A DNA stretch of 23,489 bases from an uncultured Bacteroidales bacterium (GTDB lineage Bacteria; Bacteroidota; Bacteroidia; Bacteroidales; Paludibacteraceae), in NCBI GenBank assembly GCA_937901025.1, contig CALCGR010000162.1, positions 1 through 23,489 of the forward strand. The letters run 5' to 3'. The stretch's first letter is position 1. Each line of letters begins with the position of its first letter. This document shows, in pieces, positions 22,301 to 23,489 of the stretch. The notes under the pieces were generated by a model. That model was not told where the DNA came from. It was given only the letters and a program-made list of their open reading frames with translations, and made no database searches. Position numbers and translations under genes: made by a program.

Positions 22301-23401
22301 AAGATTGAGCCTAAGTCCACGGTTGAGATTGCTAATGCAGAGGTTTATGTTTACGATGGTTTTGTTGAGCTATATGGTATCATGAACTTCTACGGTGGCA
22401 ATGCTGATGGATACAAGTTTGACTTGTATGCTTATGCAGACACCATCGCCGGTGACTTCTTGGAGGCTATCGACTTCGGCGATTGCGAACTCACTACTCC
22501 TGATGGTAAAGTAGGCGTTATCGACGCTTACGAATTCAAGGTTGAACGTGATGGTAAGAACTTGACCTTGACCGCAAAAGTTCTGGGTTCGGATACCGTT
22601 CAATATAACATCTCCGCTACCGGTTATCTCGGATACATCCAAGGTGATGCTGTAGAAGGATACGTAGGTGAGTTCGCTGTAGAGGAAGTAGCTATTCAAC
22701 AAGTAACTCTCAGCAGGGTGAAATACATCTATATCCAAGGTGAGAACGCTGCTGGTGACCAACTTGCACTCGTTGTTAAGGGCGAATTAAAAGACGGCGC
22801 TATTGCTGCCGGTACATATAATGAAGTTATGGCTTGCACCGGTTTTGATGCAGAAGGTCAAATTAATCCTTCGTTCGTTGGCAACGCAGACGCTGTATGG
22901 TTCATCCAAAGCGGTGAGCTCGTTGTAAACGAGAATGGTGCTATGGCATTCGCCGGTGTGAACTCCTATGACGCACCTGTTGCTATTGGCTTCACCGTTC
23001 CGACTGTTCCCACGACCTTCAACGTAACTGTTCCGGAAGGCACAGACGCTTGCTACCTCGTTGGTTCGCTGAATGCTTGGAACATTGGTGAGCCTATCGC
23101 CATGACTAAGGTTGACGATACGCACTACACCTACACCGCAGAGGAAGACCTGACCGGTGCTGAGTACAAGTATGTACATGGTGCAGAGTGGGCAAAGGTT
23201 GAGAAGAACGCTGATGGTTCTGAGATGGGCAACCGCGTTGTTAACGCAGCTGTTATGAACGATACCGTTGCTATGTGGGCTGACGCTACCGGTCTCCGCA
23301 ACCCGAAGGCTAATGTGAAGGCTGCTAAGCGCATCAATAATGGTCAAATCATTATCGTTCGCGAGAACAAGGAATACAATATCCTTGGTGCAGCTCTCTA
23401 A
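19334..23401 (+). CDS. Large secreted repeat protein with C-terminal CBM20-like module
   Basis: A 1355-aa exported protein. The signal peptide is MKKFFSLLCATLLVFSASAA, then an Ala/Lys/Gln-rich stretch to about residue 125. Seven or eight diverged beta-rich repeats of about 105-130 aa follow, near 128-237, 245-358, 364-480, 629-735, 737-850, 862-992, 996-1112 and 1116-1222; 490-628 is more divergent. Residues 1227-1303 resemble a CBM20 starch-binding module (NVTVPEGTDACYLVGSLNAW, IAMTKVDDTHYTY, EYKYVHGAEWAKVEKNADG). The last 25 residues (RINNGQIIIVRENKEYNILG) resemble secretion or sorting tails of Bacteroidales. No enzyme motif was found, so it is probably an extracellular binding or surface-layer protein. 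Its promoter resembles that of the susC operon. Confidence 0.88.
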   Translation: MKKFFSLLCATLLVFSASAAPVAKKAEIAKKAVAVEQVQKVQFEKAQSEKIVSLENIQLSNQLNAAPALKVNNQTANLWKKGTTQAQTKAIHHNSPRMEFAMAQAHRTQSMQKMTGVVPSRAPQATKEELTITAYEIDDTYADGEYDLYFLTSIGGETRQISIYLYNSSLEGSYDINNYNIDPYSCVIGPGYDPYYEMSACSMTITSLGDNQYSCECSFTIETGSYTFSTTLEYEPTPPTPVTGADTISVSNVTVDLTSSWYYTHFYFMAGTKDQGNVNADIMIMIDDYSASITGDWKYDDIYYYSSVGSKTIDYYATDSYFKCENVQDNTYKINALLHMEGDVIYVIDNATFTIEAPAPIEKTREETINCTTGKLKDLIADYDAFTIEAYNADSSRAVFFEVDDVKSIIGTFTEEDMNPYYTYVADADKEDFYNMIEASLSISINQDGDTVIAATMLAQGEINTSDIPEFTISLTLPYQEKPAPTPTLAEKYDANGLKYNGTTRTWLPVDSWTLRTGTDEEGDYLDGIIPALTSTTDKVYYTIEDDSVLVFKSTLLKLVNTGSAIMAASIESFSSGDGSFRLVVGKDGSLKLQNPNEVIGYGAYSYPELVYQGSFGQYAGLTYTVQAPITERDTVKVTADMKLLAEPTNGIIKVSAESNDTTFILEVVGTDTIGTFSLADGTLSQQNYYGIVSDAGKSDFAEGEVTIDREGTGLKLTGLMIGNDEKAYVFDWTYTPITERDTVKVNLNSIIIEEDINSQTETHRGWLFEGQDTDTMYIVQVLGQEKFGTFSYATGTLGKNFYNIIPSSGQGRCQFLQGEVTITEDKDGITLIGELLGQDEKVYVFHWNQPSGVLNYDADAPFDATFAYSDMSADLDEGVIGIYATNAEGYTIGLELYADPAATEIPAGVYTISDTQEAGTALQSLGIADGYLTECFAGTRGASGINVPCWFMVDGTITLSYDEYGKLKVVVDAKNSYGQPVTALIAYEKIEPKSTVEIANAEVYVYDGFVELYGIMNFYGGNADGYKFDLYAYADTIAGDFLEAIDFGDCELTTPDGKVGVIDAYEFKVERDGKNLTLTAKVLGSDTVQYNISATGYLGYIQGDAVEGYVGEFAVEEVAIQQVTLSRVKYIYIQGENAAGDQLALVVKGELKDGAIAAGTYNEVMACTGFDAEGQINPSFVGNADAVWFIQSGELVVNENGAMAFAGVNSYDAPVAIGFTVPTVPTTFNVTVPEGTDACYLVGSLNAWNIGEPIAMTKVDDTHYTYTAEEDLTGAEYKYVHGAEWAKVEKNADGSEMGNRVVNAAVMNDTVAMWADATGLRNPKANVKAAKRINNGQIIIVRENKEYNILGAAL
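21218..21567 (+). repeat. Intragenic repeat boundary: 26-bp perfect direct repeat
   Basis: The 26 bp at 21218-21243 recur exactly at 21542-21567, each encoding PITERDTV at the start of adjacent repeat domains (residues 629 and 737). The following domains are much more diverged. This points to recent duplication or gene conversion at the linker. Confidence 0.85.
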
Positions 23402-23420
23402 TCCTCGATTGGAATAGTTA

Positions 23421-23457
23421 AAAAGGACGCAGGTTTTTTCGCCTGCGTCTTTTTTTT
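23421..23457 (+). terminator. Rho-independent terminator after the 1355-aa gene
   Basis: GACGCAGG (23426-23433) pairs perfectly with CCTGCGTC (23442-23449) around loop TTTTTTCG, with a flanking A-tract and a run of eight T (23450-23457). The stem starts 24 bp after the stop codon. Confidence 0.92.
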
Positions 23458-23476
23458 GTGCAAAAACGCAAAAAGA

Positions 23477-23489
23477 TTTGCACAATTCA
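23477..23489 (+). promoter_or_regulatory. Probable -33 half of the next gene's promoter (cut by window edge)
   Basis: TTTGCACA at 23477-23484 is preceded by GCAAA (23468-23472), the same arrangement as the other plus-strand promoters here. The matching -7 box would fall at about 23501, outside the window. Confidence 0.45.

Overview
The window comes from a member of the Bacteroidota, most likely the Bacteroidales (an uncultured gut or rumen type is plausible; I cannot place it to genus). The evidence is a SusC/SusD pair, Bacteroidota-type promoters (TTTG, about 20 nt, TAnnTTTG), GSCFA and DUF4302 family proteins, lipoproteins with charged residues just after the Cys, and almost no Shine-Dalgarno (SD) sequences outside one operon.

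Layout. Positions 1-3176 (minus strand) hold a tightly coupled set read as ABC-type permease > GSCFA protein > GH3 beta-glucosidase, the last cut by the left edge. Three different short tandem repeats lie inside the last two genes. At 3221 a small periplasmic Spy/DUF4890-like gene runs on the plus strand. Its 3' end overlaps, antisense, the catalytic end of a PAP2 phosphatase gene. Positions 3501-5925 (minus) are a housekeeping operon with overlapping or abutting genes: rsmE > lpxH > sufT-like > PAP2. A compact divergent promoter pair (about 5950-6021) separates it from mazG. A lipoprotein gene (minus) converges on mazG and sits 4 nt behind a tRNA-Leu(UAG). An M16 zinc peptidase follows on the plus strand.

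Positions 8666-19156 appear to be one long nutrient-uptake operon: susC > susD > HExxH metallohydrolase lipoprotein > DUF4302 lipoprotein > 595-aa secreted protein > about 112-aa secreted protein > 309-aa two-domain protein. The first three internal junctions share a stop-SD-start layout (TAA merged with AGGAGG), unusual for this phylum. The last two genes have no ATG start, and the final one has Gly where a lipobox Cys would be expected. Positions 19334-23401 encode a 1355-aa secreted repeat protein with a CBM20-like starch-binding module near its C-terminus. Its promoter shares a 12-bp block with the susC promoter. A strong terminator follows, then the start of another promoter at the right edge.

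Working model (inference): SusC/SusD import a ligand captured or processed at the surface by the metallohydrolase and DUF4302 lipoproteins. The secreted proteins, including the CBM20-like one, are extracellular partners. The ligand cannot be read from the sequence. The CBM20-like module hints at alpha-glucan, but no alpha-amylase is present in the window.
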